DNA of 64,000 bases from Palaemon carinicauda (GCF_036898095.1 NC_090726.1:40083483-40147482); one strand, 5' to 3'; shown: positions 9,750-19,084, numbered from the stretch's first letter. Made by a program: numbers and translations. The notes: generated from the letters alone by a model not told the origin.

Positions 9750-12152
9750 ATGTCTGACCCTACTCAAGTCCCCAAGTACAGGCAGTGTAGCGCTAGGGAC
9801 TGTTCTAGGCGTCTTCCGAAGGCCTCTATAGATCCTCACACCGTTTGTTCCAATTGTAGGGGTAAATCCTGTCAATTGGAAGATCGATGTGAGGAATGCG
9901 CTGGGCTTTCGGAATTCGATTTTAATGAATTCCTTAAGAATGCACGTAGGCTAGAGAAGGATAGGATCAGGAGGAGTTCGTCTCGCTCTTTTGTTTTTTC
10001 CTCTCCCCATGCCCCACAACCTATTCCTTCCCCTGTAGTGGTGACACCCGACCCTTCTACTAGCTCTCAGCAACCCTCGATGGCGGACATGATGCGTGCC
10101 ATTCAGGCTCTTGGTGACAGAGTTGAGTCATTAGCGAATGACCGCAATCAACTCTTGGCCGACGTCAAAGAGTTGAAGGAGAAAAGTGCAGTGGGAAGTG
10201 TAGTGAGTGCAAGTGCTGTGAAAAGTGTCAGTGTCAGTGTTACGCATGAGGGTGCATCTGTTCGTGCCAGTCGTCCTCCCAGTCCGGGACCTCTTGCAAG
10301 CTCCCAAGCCCAGGGGAGAAGCAATGTCGAAGGACCAAAGGGTTCGACAGGCCTTGATCAGCGTACAGATGTACCCTCAGTGGTTGCGGACGTATCTTGC
10401 AGAGATCGTCCCACCCACAAACAGACGAGTGAGCCCATTCATTCCTCGTCTGTGGAAGAAGTTTCTCGTCAGAAACGCTGGACCAAGGTCTCACGACCTC
10501 TCAAGCGCAAGGTCCCTTCCGAGCGAGTCCAACGGCCCAGGTGTAGCCACTGGGTCAGTTCGGACTCGCCGCAGTCTTCCGAAGACTGCACACCTCCCAA
10601 GAGAGGTAGAGTGGTTCCGCAGCAGGCAATCACTCCGTCTGTTGCCGCATCAACCGCTGTAGACCCTAAGTGGTCTATGCTGCAGTCTATGCAGACTCAG
10701 CTAGCTTCCTTCATGCAGGAGTATCGTGCTGAGAAGGTTGACACTGCACCCGTTAACCTACAACCTGCCACGGTTGTGCGCTCAGCAGACACTACGGCTG
10801 CCTACTCCCACACTCCGGCTGTTAGAGCTCCACCACCGATGCACAGTCGACCCTGCCAGACGCATGTTGACGTTAGCCGACGTGCGGCACCCTCCGTTGA
10901 CATGCGTGAGCTACCGCATCAGCAGTGGGAAGGTGCTGTCAAGCTGCCGTGTTTTGATGCAATGCGGCAGTCTCCGCAACCCACGGCAGTCCCCACCACA
11001 CACCATCACTCCGCTTTTGTTGTTGCCAGCTCTCAGACTGACCAGCAGCGGCATGATGTTGGATCCAGTGCAGCTACGCATGCACCCGTGCTGCCGCATT
11101 CAGCCGTTCAGCTTTCTTCTCCTCCTTTGCCGCTTCCTCCTCAGCATTCGGATGAAGGAATCTCTGATGACGACGAAGCTGCGCATTTGGACGATCAACA
11201 CTCCGACATAGAGGAACCCAAGACTACGCCTCCCTCCTTAGACTTTAGGAAAGTCCTTGCCCTGTTTAAGGAGTTGTATCCGGACCAGTTTGTGTCTGCA
11301 GCCCCGCGCTCACCTCCCTCTGAGTTCGCTTTAGGCATGCAGTCAGCAGCTCCTGCCTTTACGAAGCTCGTACTCGCGCGCTCATCCAAGAGAGCTTTAA
11401 GGGTACTGGGAGAGTGGTTGCAGGCCAAGAAGCAACTTGGGAAGACATCCTTCATCTTTCCACCGACCAAGCTTGCTTCCAAATCTAGCGTCTGGTATGC
11501 CACGGGAGAAGATCTCGGCTTGGGAGTTCCTGCCTCTGCCCAGGGCGACTTCTCAAGTCTGGTAGACTCTCCCCGCAGACTGGCTATGAGACGCTCCAAG
11601 ATTTGCTGGACCTTTTCGGACCTGGACCATCTTTTGAAGGGAGTTTTTCGTGCGTTTGAGATCTTCAACTTCCTGGACTGGTGTTTGGGAGCGTTAAGCA
11701 GAAAGACCTCCCCTTTGGATAAGGACTCTGCCATGCTCATCATGTCATGCATGGACAAAGCCATTCGGGATGGGTCTGGCGAGCTTGCAGCTTCTTTCGT
11801 GTCTGGAGTTCTTAAGAAGCGAGATCACCTTTGCTCCTTCTTGTCGGCAGGGATCACACCATGTCAGAAGTCAGAGCTGATGTTTGCTCCGCTATCCAAG
11901 TGTCTCTTTCCTGAAGAGCTGATCAAGGGGATTGCTGCCTCGTTGATCCAGAAAGACACCCATGACCTGGTGGCGTCATCCGCACGTAAAGTCACAGCTT
12001 TACCTTCCGTGCCTAGACCTAGGATGGACACACCAGCGTCTAGGTTCATTCCGCCCTTTCGTGGCAGAACCTCCAGCAGAGGAGGTACCCGTGCCGATAG
12101 TCAACGTGGCAAAAAGAAGAAGGGTTCCAAGTCCTCAAAAGGCAGAGTCTGA
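9750..12152 (+). CDS. ORF1 (gag-like, Cys-rich N-terminus) of DIRS-1 copy B
   Basis: An 800-residue protein starting 379 bp inside the element. Residues about 10-50 are Cys-rich (CSARDCSRR, then CSNCRGKSC and CEEC spacings) and could bind zinc. Residues about 80-490 are low-complexity Ser/Pro/Val-rich, with an acidic patch (EGISDDDEAAHLDDQHSDIE, near residue 470). Residues about 500-780 form a compact, better conserved part (DFRKVLALFKELYPDQF onward) that resembles ORF1 of family 2 in pattern. The C-terminus is very basic (RGKKKKGSKSSKGRV), suiting nucleic-acid binding. In DIRS elements this ORF is believed to supply the structural RNA-binding protein; the exact function here is inferred. The start was chosen as the first in-frame Met after the leader. 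Its last 190 bp overlap ORF2 in another frame. Confidence 0.8.
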   Translation: MSDPTQVPKYRQCSARDCSRRLPKASIDPHTVCSNCRGKSCQLEDRCEECAGLSEFDFNEFLKNARRLEKDRIRRSSSRSFVFSSPHAPQPIPSPVVVTPDPSTSSQQPSMADMMRAIQALGDRVESLANDRNQLLADVKELKEKSAVGSVVSASAVKSVSVSVTHEGASVRASRPPSPGPLASSQAQGRSNVEGPKGSTGLDQRTDVPSVVADVSCRDRPTHKQTSEPIHSSSVEEVSRQKRWTKVSRPLKRKVPSERVQRPRCSHWVSSDSPQSSEDCTPPKRGRVVPQQAITPSVAASTAVDPKWSMLQSMQTQLASFMQEYRAEKVDTAPVNLQPATVVRSADTTAAYSHTPAVRAPPPMHSRPCQTHVDVSRRAAPSVDMRELPHQQWEGAVKLPCFDAMRQSPQPTAVPTTHHHSAFVVASSQTDQQRHDVGSSAATHAPVLPHSAVQLSSPPLPLPPQHSDEGISDDDEAAHLDDQHSDIEEPKTTPPSLDFRKVLALFKELYPDQFVSAAPRSPPSEFALGMQSAAPAFTKLVLARSSKRALRVLGEWLQAKKQLGKTSFIFPPTKLASKSSVWYATGEDLGLGVPASAQGDFSSLVDSPRRLAMRRSKICWTFSDLDHLLKGVFRAFEIFNFLDWCLGALSRKTSPLDKDSAMLIMSCMDKAIRDGSGELAASFVSGVLKKRDHLCSFLSAGITPCQKSELMFAPLSKCLFPEELIKGIAASLIQKDTHDLVASSARKVTALPSVPRPRMDTPASRFIPPFRGRTSSRGGTRADSQRGKKKKGSKSSKGRV

Positions 12153-14211
12153 CTGCCTTCTTCTCCAGACAGCAGTGGGAGCCAGGCTCAAGAACTACTG
12201 GCAGGACTGGGAGAACAGGGGTGCAGACGCACAGTCTGTGAAGTTGCTCAGAGAGGGGTACAGGATTCCATTCTTGCGCAAGCCCCCTCTAGCAACTACT
12301 CCCATCGACCTCTCTCCCAGGTACAGAGAGGAGGACAAGAGGGTAGCTTTACAGCAAGAGGTGTCTCTCTTGCTACAAAAGGGAGCGGTAGTCATAGTCC
12401 GGGACCATCAATCCCCGGGCTTCTACAACCGTCTCTTCTTAGTAGCGAAGAAGACAGGAGGGTGGAGACCGGTGCTGGACGTCAGTGCTCTAAATGTCTT
12501 TGTCACCAAGCAGACGTTCACCATGGAGACGATGAAGTCGGTGCTAGCATCGGTCAGGAAGGAAGACTGGATGGTCTCGTTAGACCTAAAGGACGCGTAC
12601 TTTCACGTCCCCATCCATCCAGACTCCCAACCTTTCCTAAGGTTCGTCTTTGGGAAGGTGGTTTACCAGTTCCAAGCCCTGTGCTTTGGCCTAAGCACGG
12701 CACCTCTAGTGTTTACCAAACTGATGAGGAATATTGCCAAATTCCTGCATTTGGCAGACATCAGAGCCTCCCTCTATTTGGACGACTGGCTTTTAAGAGC
12801 TGCGTCAAGTCGTCGCTGTCTGGAGAATCTCAAATGGACTATGGATCTGACCAAGGAATTGGGTCTCCTGGTCAATATAGAAAAGTCCCAACTCGTCCCA
12901 TCCCAAACTATAGTCTATCTAGGTATGGAGATTCAGAGTCAAGCTTTTCGGGCTTTTCCGTCGGCCCCCAGAATCAGTCAAGCCCAAGAATGCATCCAGA
13001 GCATGCTGAAAAGGAACCGATGTTCAGTCAGACAGTGGATGAGTCTAATAGGGACGCTTTCATCGCTGGACCAGTTCATCGCGTTAGGGAGACTCCACCT
13101 CCGACCCCTTCAGTATCACCTAGCTGCTCACTGGAGAAAGGACATGACGCTAGAAGCGGTCTCAGTTCCTATATCCGAAGAGATGAAGTCTGCACTGACT
13201 TGGGGGAAGAACAACATTCTTCTCAAGGAAGGTCTACCACTGGCTGTTCAGACCCCCGACCACCTTCTCTTCTCGGACGCATCGGACACGGGCTGGGGTG
13301 CGACACTGGACGGTCGGGAATGCTCGGGCACCTGGAATCCGGATCAAAGAGCACTACACATCAACTGCAAGGAGCTACTGGCAGTTCATCTGGCCTTGAG
13401 AAGCTTCAAGTCCCTTCTTCTAGGCAAGGTGGTGGAGGTGAACTCCGACAACATTACAGCCCTGGCGTACATCTCCAAGCAAGGAGGGACTCATTCGATG
13501 ACGTTGTTCGAGATCGCAAGGGACCTCCTCACCTGGTCAAGAGAGCGAAAGATATCGCTTGTAACGAGGTTCATTCAAGGCAATATGAATGTCATGGCAG
13601 ACCGCCTCAGCCGGAAGGGTCAGATCATCCCTACAGAATGGACCCTTCACAAGAATGTTTGCAACAGACTATGGGCCCTGTGGGGTCAGCCCACCATAGA
13701 TCTGTTCGCTACCTCGATGACCAAGAGGCTCCCAAATTATTGCTCACCGATTCCGGACCCAGCAGCAGTTCACGTAGATGCCTTTCTTCTGGATTGGTCC
13801 CATCTAGACCTTTATGCGTTCCCCCCGTTCAAGATTGTCAACAAGGTACTGCAGAAGTTCGCCTCTCACGAAGGGACAAGGTTGACGTTGGTTGCTCCCC
13901 TCTGGCCCGCGAGAGAATGGTTCACCGAGGTACTGCAATGGCTAGTAGACGTTCCCAGGACTCTTCCTCTAAGAGTGGACCTTCTGCGTCAGCCGCACGT
14001 AAAGAAGGTACACCCAAGCCTCCACGCTCTTCGTCTGACTGCCTTCAGACTATCGAAAGACTCTCAAGAGCTAGAGGCTTTTCGAAGGAGGCAGCCAGAG
14101 CGATTGCCAGAGCAAGGAGGACATCCACTCTCAAGGTCTACCAGTCAAAATGGGAAGTCTTCCGAAGCTGGTGCAAGGCGAATTCAGTATCCTCAACCAG
14201 TACCTCTGTAA
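11962..14211 (+). CDS. ORF2: reverse transcriptase-RNase H-methyltransferase-like protein of DIRS-1 copy B
   Basis: A frame of up to 749 residues. The RT domain covers about residues 85-350, with GGWRPVLDVSALN, motif A SLDLKDAYFHVPIHP (near residue 202), CFGLSTAP and the catalytic box YLDDWLL (near 271), where V/MDD of retroviruses is replaced by LDD as is usual in DIRS. RNase H follows at about 430-555 with LLFSDASDTGWGA, NCKELLAVHLAL, the NSDN Asp and NVMADRLSRK. From about 575 to 680 comes DLFATSMTKRLPNYCSP ... AFPPFKIVNKV ... LTLVAPLWPAREWF, matching the pattern of the Dam-like N6-adenine methyltransferase domain described in DIRS elements, with FPPF in the catalytic-motif position. It copies the element RNA into DNA. 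The true start is uncertain; an upstream frameshift or internal initiation is possible. Confidence 0.88.
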   Translation: MTWWRHPHVKSQLYLPCLDLGWTHQRLGSFRPFVAEPPAEEVPVPIVNVAKRRRVPSPQKAESDCLLLQTAVGARLKNYWQDWENRGADAQSVKLLREGYRIPFLRKPPLATTPIDLSPRYREEDKRVALQQEVSLLLQKGAVVIVRDHQSPGFYNRLFLVAKKTGGWRPVLDVSALNVFVTKQTFTMETMKSVLASVRKEDWMVSLDLKDAYFHVPIHPDSQPFLRFVFGKVVYQFQALCFGLSTAPLVFTKLMRNIAKFLHLADIRASLYLDDWLLRAASSRRCLENLKWTMDLTKELGLLVNIEKSQLVPSQTIVYLGMEIQSQAFRAFPSAPRISQAQECIQSMLKRNRCSVRQWMSLIGTLSSLDQFIALGRLHLRPLQYHLAAHWRKDMTLEAVSVPISEEMKSALTWGKNNILLKEGLPLAVQTPDHLLFSDASDTGWGATLDGRECSGTWNPDQRALHINCKELLAVHLALRSFKSLLLGKVVEVNSDNITALAYISKQGGTHSMTLFEIARDLLTWSRERKISLVTRFIQGNMNVMADRLSRKGQIIPTEWTLHKNVCNRLWALWGQPTIDLFATSMTKRLPNYCSPIPDPAAVHVDAFLLDWSHLDLYAFPPFKIVNKVLQKFASHEGTRLTLVAPLWPAREWFTEVLQWLVDVPRTLPLRVDLLRQPHVKKVHPSLHALRLTAFRLSKDSQELEAFRRRQPERLPEQGGHPLSRSTSQNGKSSEAGARRIQYPQPVPL

Positions 14212-15110
14212 CGCAGATAGCTGACTTCCTTTTACACCTAAGGAGGGTAAGATCCCTATCAGCTCCTACGATCAAAGGTTACAGAAGCATGTTGGCAGCA
14301 GTCTTCCGCCACAGAGGCTTAGATCTTTCCAACAACAAAGATCTACAGGATCTCCTGAAGTCTTTTGAGACCTCAAAGGAGCGTCGGTTAGCCACACCAG
14401 GTTGGAACTTAGACGTGGTTTTAAGGTTCCTGATGTCAGCAAGGTTCGAACCGCTTCAATCAGCCTCTTTTAAAGATCTCCCTTTGAAGACTCTTTTTCT
14501 CGTTTGTTTGGCAACAGCTAAAAGAGTCAGTGAGATACACGCCTTCAGCAGGAACATAGGATTTACATCTGAAACGGCTACATGTTCCTTACAGCTTGGT
14601 TTTTTAGCTAAAAACGAACTCCCTTCTCGTCCTTGGCCCAAATCGTTCGAGATTCCAAGTCTGTCCAGTTTGGTTGGAAACGAACAAGAGAGAGTACTAA
14701 GCCCAGTAAGAGCTCTCAAGTACTATTTAAAATGTACGAAGCCATTACGAGGACAATCAGAAGCTTTATGGTGTTCTATTAAGAAACCTTCTTTACCGAT
14801 GTCGAAGAACGCAGTTTCTTATTACATCAGACTTTTGATTAGAGAAGCCCATTCTCATCTGAATGAGGAAGACCATGCTTTGCTGAAGGTAAGGACACAT
14901 GAAGTTAGAGCTGTCGCTACTTCAGTGGCCTTCAAACAGAACCGATCTCTGCAGAGTGTAATGGATGCAACCTATTGGAGAAGCAAGTCAGTGTTCGCAT
15001 CATTTTACCTTAAAGATGTCCAGTCTCTTTACGAGAACTGCTACACCCTGGGACCATTCGTAGCAGCGAGTGCAGTAGTAGGTGAGGGCTCAACCACTAC
15101 ATTCCCATAA
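13938..15110 (+). CDS. ORF3: tyrosine recombinase of DIRS-1 copy B
   Basis: A 390-residue protein if translation starts at the Met at 13938 (MASRRSQDSSSK), which overlaps the end of ORF2 by 274 bp in a different frame. A SAM-like core-binding region (RRTSTLKVYQSKWEVFRSWC to TIKGYRSMLAAVF, residues about 65-130) precedes the catalytic domain. The Arg-His-x-x-Arg-Tyr set can be followed: KRVSEIHAF (first Arg), THEVRAVATS (HxxR) and VFASFYLKDV (nucleophilic Tyr). It probably joins the circular DNA copy to the chromosome by site-specific recombination, which explains the lack of a DDE integrase and of target duplications. The same frame stays open upstream to 12462 across the RT region, so a longer N-terminus cannot be excluded. 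Confidence 0.85.
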   Translation: MASRRSQDSSSKSGPSASAARKEGTPKPPRSSSDCLQTIERLSRARGFSKEAARAIARARRTSTLKVYQSKWEVFRSWCKANSVSSTSTSVTQIADFLLHLRRVRSLSAPTIKGYRSMLAAVFRHRGLDLSNNKDLQDLLKSFETSKERRLATPGWNLDVVLRFLMSARFEPLQSASFKDLPLKTLFLVCLATAKRVSEIHAFSRNIGFTSETATCSLQLGFLAKNELPSRPWPKSFEIPSLSSLVGNEQERVLSPVRALKYYLKCTKPLRGQSEALWCSIKKPSLPMSKNAVSYYIRLLIREAHSHLNEEDHALLKVRTHEVRAVATSVAFKQNRSLQSVMDATYWRSKSVFASFYLKDVQSLYENCYTLGPFVAASAVVGEGSTTTFP

Positions 15111-15520
15111 TCCCATAACCTTTTTTAATCTTTCTCTTGAAATGCTTTTTATTGTTGTTTTTGGGTTGTACGGAAGGCTAAGAAGCCTTTCGCATCCTGG
15201 TTGATTTGGCGGGTGGTCAAATTCTTTCTTGAGAAGCGCCTAGATTAGAGGTTGTGATGAGGTCCTTTAGTATGGGTTGCAGCCCTTCATACTCCAGCAC
15301 CTAGGAGTCGCTCAGCATCCTAAGAGGATCGCGAGGCTCAGTAAGGAAGACGTACAGTACTTAAAAAGGCAGAGTAATGGTTCAAGTCGACTTCCTTACC
15401 AGGTACTTATTAATTTTATGTTTGTTATTTTGAATAACTGCTAAAATGAAATACGGGATACTTAGCTTCTAATGTTAACATGTATGCTGGTCTCCACCCA
15501 CCCCCCTGGGTGTGAATCAG

Positions 15521-15608
15521 CTACATGATCACCGGGTAAGATTAATATTGAAAAATGTTATTTTCCTTAGTAAAATAAATTTTTGAATATACTTACCCGG
15601 TGATCATG
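15521..15608. repeat. Internal complementary region (ICR) of DIRS-1 copy B
   Basis: Bases 15521-15554 are the reverse complement of the left end (9371-9404). Bases 15555-15608 are the reverse complement of the right end (about 15798-15851). Together they read as a head-to-tail circle junction. In DIRS elements such a region is thought to template completion of the ends and circularisation. Confidence 0.9.
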
Positions 15609-15655
15609 AATTTAAGGACCCTCCCTTCCTCCCCATAGAGACCCAGTGGACCGAG

Positions 15656-15814
15656 GAGAAAATTGGTTCTTGTTGACAAGAAGTACCTGAGTACCTACTC
15701 GACAGATGGCGCTGTTGTTGTACACCCCCACCTGTATAGCGATCGCTGGCGTATCCCGCCCGTAGGTTTTTTCTGTCGGGCAACAGAGTTGCAGCTACAT
15801 GATCACCGGGTAAG
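15656..15814. repeat. Right inverted terminal repeat of DIRS-1 copy B
   Basis: Reverse complement of 9385-9541, followed by a 37-bp outer extension to 15851 that is absent from the left end but copied in the ICR. Confidence 0.9.
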
Positions 15815-15852
15815 TATATTCAAAAATTTATTTTACTAAGGAAAATAACATA

Positions 15853-16122
15853 TTTTTTAAAAAGTAATTTGTATTTTTCCTATTCATGCAAACCAGAGTC
15901 CTTTAATTAGGGAAATTGTTTCAGTGTAAGCTCAAATTGATTGTTAAAGTTAAATAACGAGCAGTTATTCAATTGGCAAAGGAGCGGGACAGGGAGCTCC
16001 GCTCACTTTCCCGTCAGAGAACTCTCACATTTGACCTTTCGACCCAGGACTGAGAAGGGAATAGAGATTAAAGGAATGTGGTTTGTAAGGCTAGGAAAAA
16101 TACAAGTTACTTTTAAAAATTT
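15853..16122. repeat. Short element with inverted ends, related to DIRS termini
   Basis: The left end (AAAGTAATTTGTATTTTTCC near 15861) is the imperfect reverse complement of the right end (GGAAAAATACAAGTTACTTT near 16095). The inner part (CCTTTAATTAGGGA) matches the leader of DIRS family 3 at 61966 and 25978(-). It is either a MITE-like relic or a solo terminal region. It begins directly at the right boundary of copy B. Confidence 0.5.
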
Positions 16123-16289
16123 GTTCCTTGTCCTTCAATAAGGGAGACTCACTGCTTGGTGTCTCTGAAGTCCTCTACAGTAGAACCCAAACTGGAGGGT
16201 TAATTTTCTTCTCTGGAAGTAATCTACCCTTGATCTACGGAGAAGCAAATCAAGTCATATGAATGAAAACTGATAGGCTATAAATTTAT

Positions 16290-16690
16290 CCATCCATATA
16301 CCAAGGCACTTCCCCCAATTTTTGGGGTAGCCGATATCAAATAAATGAAAAAAAAAGGAGACCTTTTCTCTCTACGCTCCTCCCAGCCTGATGAGGAACT
16401 CAACCGAGTTAGGCTGGTATTGCTAGGGAGCCACAGCCCACCCTCCCCCGTTATCCACCACAGATGAAGCTTCATAACGCTGAATCCCCTACTGCTGCTA
16501 CCCCCTCGGTCATCCAAGGCGACTGGAGGAAACAGCAGGGCCTACCGGAACTGCGTCACAATCTTTCGCCATTCATTTCTAGCATGTTCTCTTGCCTCTC
16601 TCACATCTATCCTCCTATCACCCAGAGCTTTCTTCACTCCATACATCCACCCAAACCTTGGCCTTCCTCTTGTACTTCTCCCATACATTT
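16290..16690 (-). mobile_element. LINE 3'-end fragment
   Basis: On the minus strand the first 130 bp encode a fragment of a non-LTR RT C-terminus (GDRRIDVREARER-like). A G-rich non-coding tail follows and ends near 16290. It is strongly similar to 19276-19575(-) and to the tail at 19085-19275(+). It is 5'-truncated, as is usual for target-primed insertions. Confidence 0.65.
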
Positions 16691-17029
16691 ATACACGTAT
16701 CTAATCAAAACTAGAGATCTCTTTCCCTCCCCAAAGGGAACGTCAGTTGGAAATAAATACAGATTAAAGGGTTGGTATAAGATCCACCATCCCCGACTTG
16801 TCAAAGGGGGATAGGAAGAGATACTTTTTTAAACTTAAAGAATGGAACTTTGAAGTGAAAGTCCAGCATCTGGTCTGACTAGCAATTAACATTTTGACTG
16901 CTTGGTCCCTCGAGGGGGACAAAGGAATGAAGAAGCACCAGGCATACTGCCATTCTTTCATGACACATCTACGTGTCACCATAGACGATGTGCAGCCTTA
17001 TTCTATGAAAGAGCTGGGCTGGTTGCCAT

Positions 17030-17300
17030 AGCCTCTGTACCATGGTCTTTCACTGTCTTGGGGTAGAGCTCTCTTGCTTGAGGGTACACTCAGGCACACT
17101 ATTCTATCTTATTTCCCTTCCTCTTGTTTTATTTTGAAGTTTTCATAGTTTATATATGAAAGATTTATTTTAATGTTGTTACTCTTCTTGAAATATTTTA
17201 TTTTATTGTTAATTTCTTCTCGAGCTATTTTCCCTGTTGGAGCCCTCAGACTTATAGCTACCTGCCTTTCCAACTAGGGTTGCAGCTTAACAAATAATAA
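17030..17300 (+). mobile_element. LINE-type 3' tail with AATAAT end
   Basis: The segment ends in CTTTCCAACTAGGGTTGCAG, then AATAATAATAA. The same tail occurs at 22330-22735, 32290-32661, 28003-28135(-) and 49797-50200(-). It has no coding capacity. Confidence 0.6.
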
Positions 17301-17304
17301 TAAA

Positions 17305-17960
17305 AGGGCCATGAAGGTGATCTATCTTCCAGACACCAGCATTCAACACTTGGCCCACTGACATGTTTCTCCTGAAGGCTCGGAGCCTTTTGATTGGAGG
17401 AAATGCTGGATAGTCTCCACCCATAAAGAGCCACGGACTCCACGTCTTGGAGGTACTTCTGCAGGTATGGCTGACAGAAGAGTGGGCGACAACAGGGGTA
17501 GCTCTCTCAGGATATAGCCAGAAGAGCAAGCAGGTCGGGATACCACTTGGCCTGAGGAGGGCCATCTGGGAACCACCAGGGTCATCTTGAATCCTGATGT
17601 AATCAACACTCTTGATTACCAGCTAGATCAGGCTGAAGGCAGAAACATGTAGTAGTCCATGTAATTCTATGGGTGATGAAAGCTACCTTCAAACATTGTC
17701 CATGGGTCCATAATGGTGGAGTGTAATATGGGAGATTCCTGGTCCAGTATATGGCAAACAAGTCGATCCCCTGGGAGCTCTCCAGGCAAAGAAGCCTTCC
17801 ACTACCAGAAGATGTGGAGACCTGCTACTGCCGACTGAGTTTGTCTGCTAGTACCTTCCTCTTGCGTTGAATGTATCTTGCTGACAACTCCACGATGTGA
17901 AACACCGCCCAGATGGGAATCCGCTTCATCAGCTCTCAAAATGGATGTTCAAGTGCAAAT
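17305..17960 (-). pseudogene. DIRS-like (family 3) RNase H/methyltransferase/recombinase scraps
   Basis: Minus-strand peptides include KMTLVVPRWPSSGQ, resembling the LTLVAPLWPAREWF region of copy B, and MSVGQVLNAGVWK, resembling the FSVTQVLQVGVWK segment before the recombinase Tyr of family 2. Reading frames are broken many times. The order along the strand is right for a DIRS 3' half. This is weak but consistent evidence; a different retroelement with similar modules is possible. Confidence 0.45.
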
Positions 17961-18438
17961 TGGTTCAAGAAATACTTCAGTTTACACACACACTCACACA
18001 CAAGGTATAAGACAGCAATAGACATGTCACTCGGCAGGAACTAGTATATTGGATACCGGCAGGTAGTATAGAATCTGTTACATAATTATAGTTACCAGGG
18101 AACACTGCAATTCCAATCGTAATATCCCTTGGAAACAACTCAAAGACCAATATTTAAACTCAAAGAAAAGGCAAAAGATTAAAACAGAGTACAAAATATA
18201 CGTATGTACTCTTCTACGGCCGAAGTCGAGGTGAAAGCTACGATACCCGGTGAATTGTTGGGGCCTACCAGCTACTACTACTAATTAAAACCCTCGTTTA
18301 TAAAGTTAAAACAACTGTTCAAAGCTTCACTGAAGTCATACTCCAATTGATGGTTGAAAGTTTGTATTATGTGAAGGACCAACTCTTTCTTCTTAGAAGG
18401 AATAGCATATAAATATCCAGCAAGATTCAAGAAAATTA

Positions 18439-18749
18439 TTAACCCTTTTACCCCCAAAAGACGTACTGGTACGTTTCACAAAACCCATCCCTTTACCCCC
18501 ATGGACGTACCGGTACGTCCTTGCAAAAAAAATGCTATAAAAAAATTTTTTTTCATATTTTTTATAATTTTTTGAAAAAATTCAGGCATTTTCCAAGAGA
18601 ATGAGACCAACCTGACCTCTCTATGACAAAAATTAAGGCTGTCAGAGCAATTTAAAAAAAATATACTGCAAAATGTGCTGGGAAAAAAAATAACCCCTTG
18701 GGGGTTAAGGGTTGGAAATTTCCAAATACCCCGGGGGTAAAAGGGTTAA
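18439..18749. mobile_element. piggyBac-type MITE, copy 3
   Basis: TTAA at 18439-18442 and 18746-18749, with the same termini and interior as the other three copies. Its right edge is only 41 bp from the splice donor of the neighbouring LRR-like exon (18791). Confidence 0.8.
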
Positions 18750-18790
18750 TTTCTACATTATATGGTTCAAAGTCTTCGTTCCTCACTTAC

Positions 18791-19054
18791 CAATATTTGG
18801 AACATATCCATTGCACTGGAATATCCAACCTCAAAAGTAAACAGGACTTGAGCAGCAAGTGTGACGAGTATTGAAGGTACCATGACACTTGAGGTTTCCT
18901 TGAGGAGGGTACGTAACTCGACTGGCAAGGCATCGACTTTGCTAGAGTGGAGCTCCATTACGTCTGTAAACACACTGCTGATGTGTTTGCGATAGTACTC
19001 CACCAAACCATACTTGTTGTTCCAGTAGTATCCTGTCAGTCTTTTCAAGTACAC
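18791..19054 (-). CDS. Second coding exon of the LRR-like gene
   Basis: 88 codons in phase 0 at both ends. On the minus strand the acceptor is TTCATATTTTCAG just before 19054 and the donor is GTAAGTGAGG just after 18791. The peptide runs from VYLKRLTGYYWNNKYGLVEY through VDALPVELRTLLKETSS to SSAMDMFQIL. Codon use and lack of stops look like real coding sequence, although the surroundings are repeats. It connects the start exon (22762-22931) to the long terminal exon (7207-8583). No known domain is recognised. The PVELRTLL segment recalls the short helical region before the repeats in F-box-like LRR proteins, but this is only an impression. Confidence 0.7.
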
Positions 19055-19084
19055 CTGAAAATATGAAGAAATTACATCCATCCA

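Larger units (their letters stand above)
9371..15851 (+). mobile_element. DIRS-like tyrosine-recombinase retrotransposon family 1, copy B (all three ORFs open)
   Basis: This 6.5-kb element is bounded by inverted rather than direct terminal repeats and encodes, in order, ORF1, RT-RNase H-methyltransferase-like and tyrosine recombinase proteins in overlapping frames. DIRS elements replicate through a circular DNA and integrate with a tyrosine recombinase, without target-site duplication. The internal complementary region near the 3' end is made of the complement of both outer ends, which sets the boundaries: left TTTTCAATATT at 9371, right GGAAAATAACAT ending at 15851. All three frames are uninterrupted, so this copy may be autonomous or recently active. 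It lies in an intron of the minus-strand LRR-like gene. Confidence 0.9.

Noticed and set aside
10225..11211. Open frames of 145 and 161 codons inside ORF1 of copy B
   Set aside because: They are alternative frames of the low-complexity ORF1, with no independent motif.
12462..15110. A single 882-codon recombinase protein
   Set aside because: The first 492 codons overlap the RT and read as a shadow of it; the recombinase similarity starts only after the Met at 13938.
16464..16814. A 116-codon plus-strand protein
   Set aside because: It is antisense to a LINE 3' end that is repeated elsewhere in the window.
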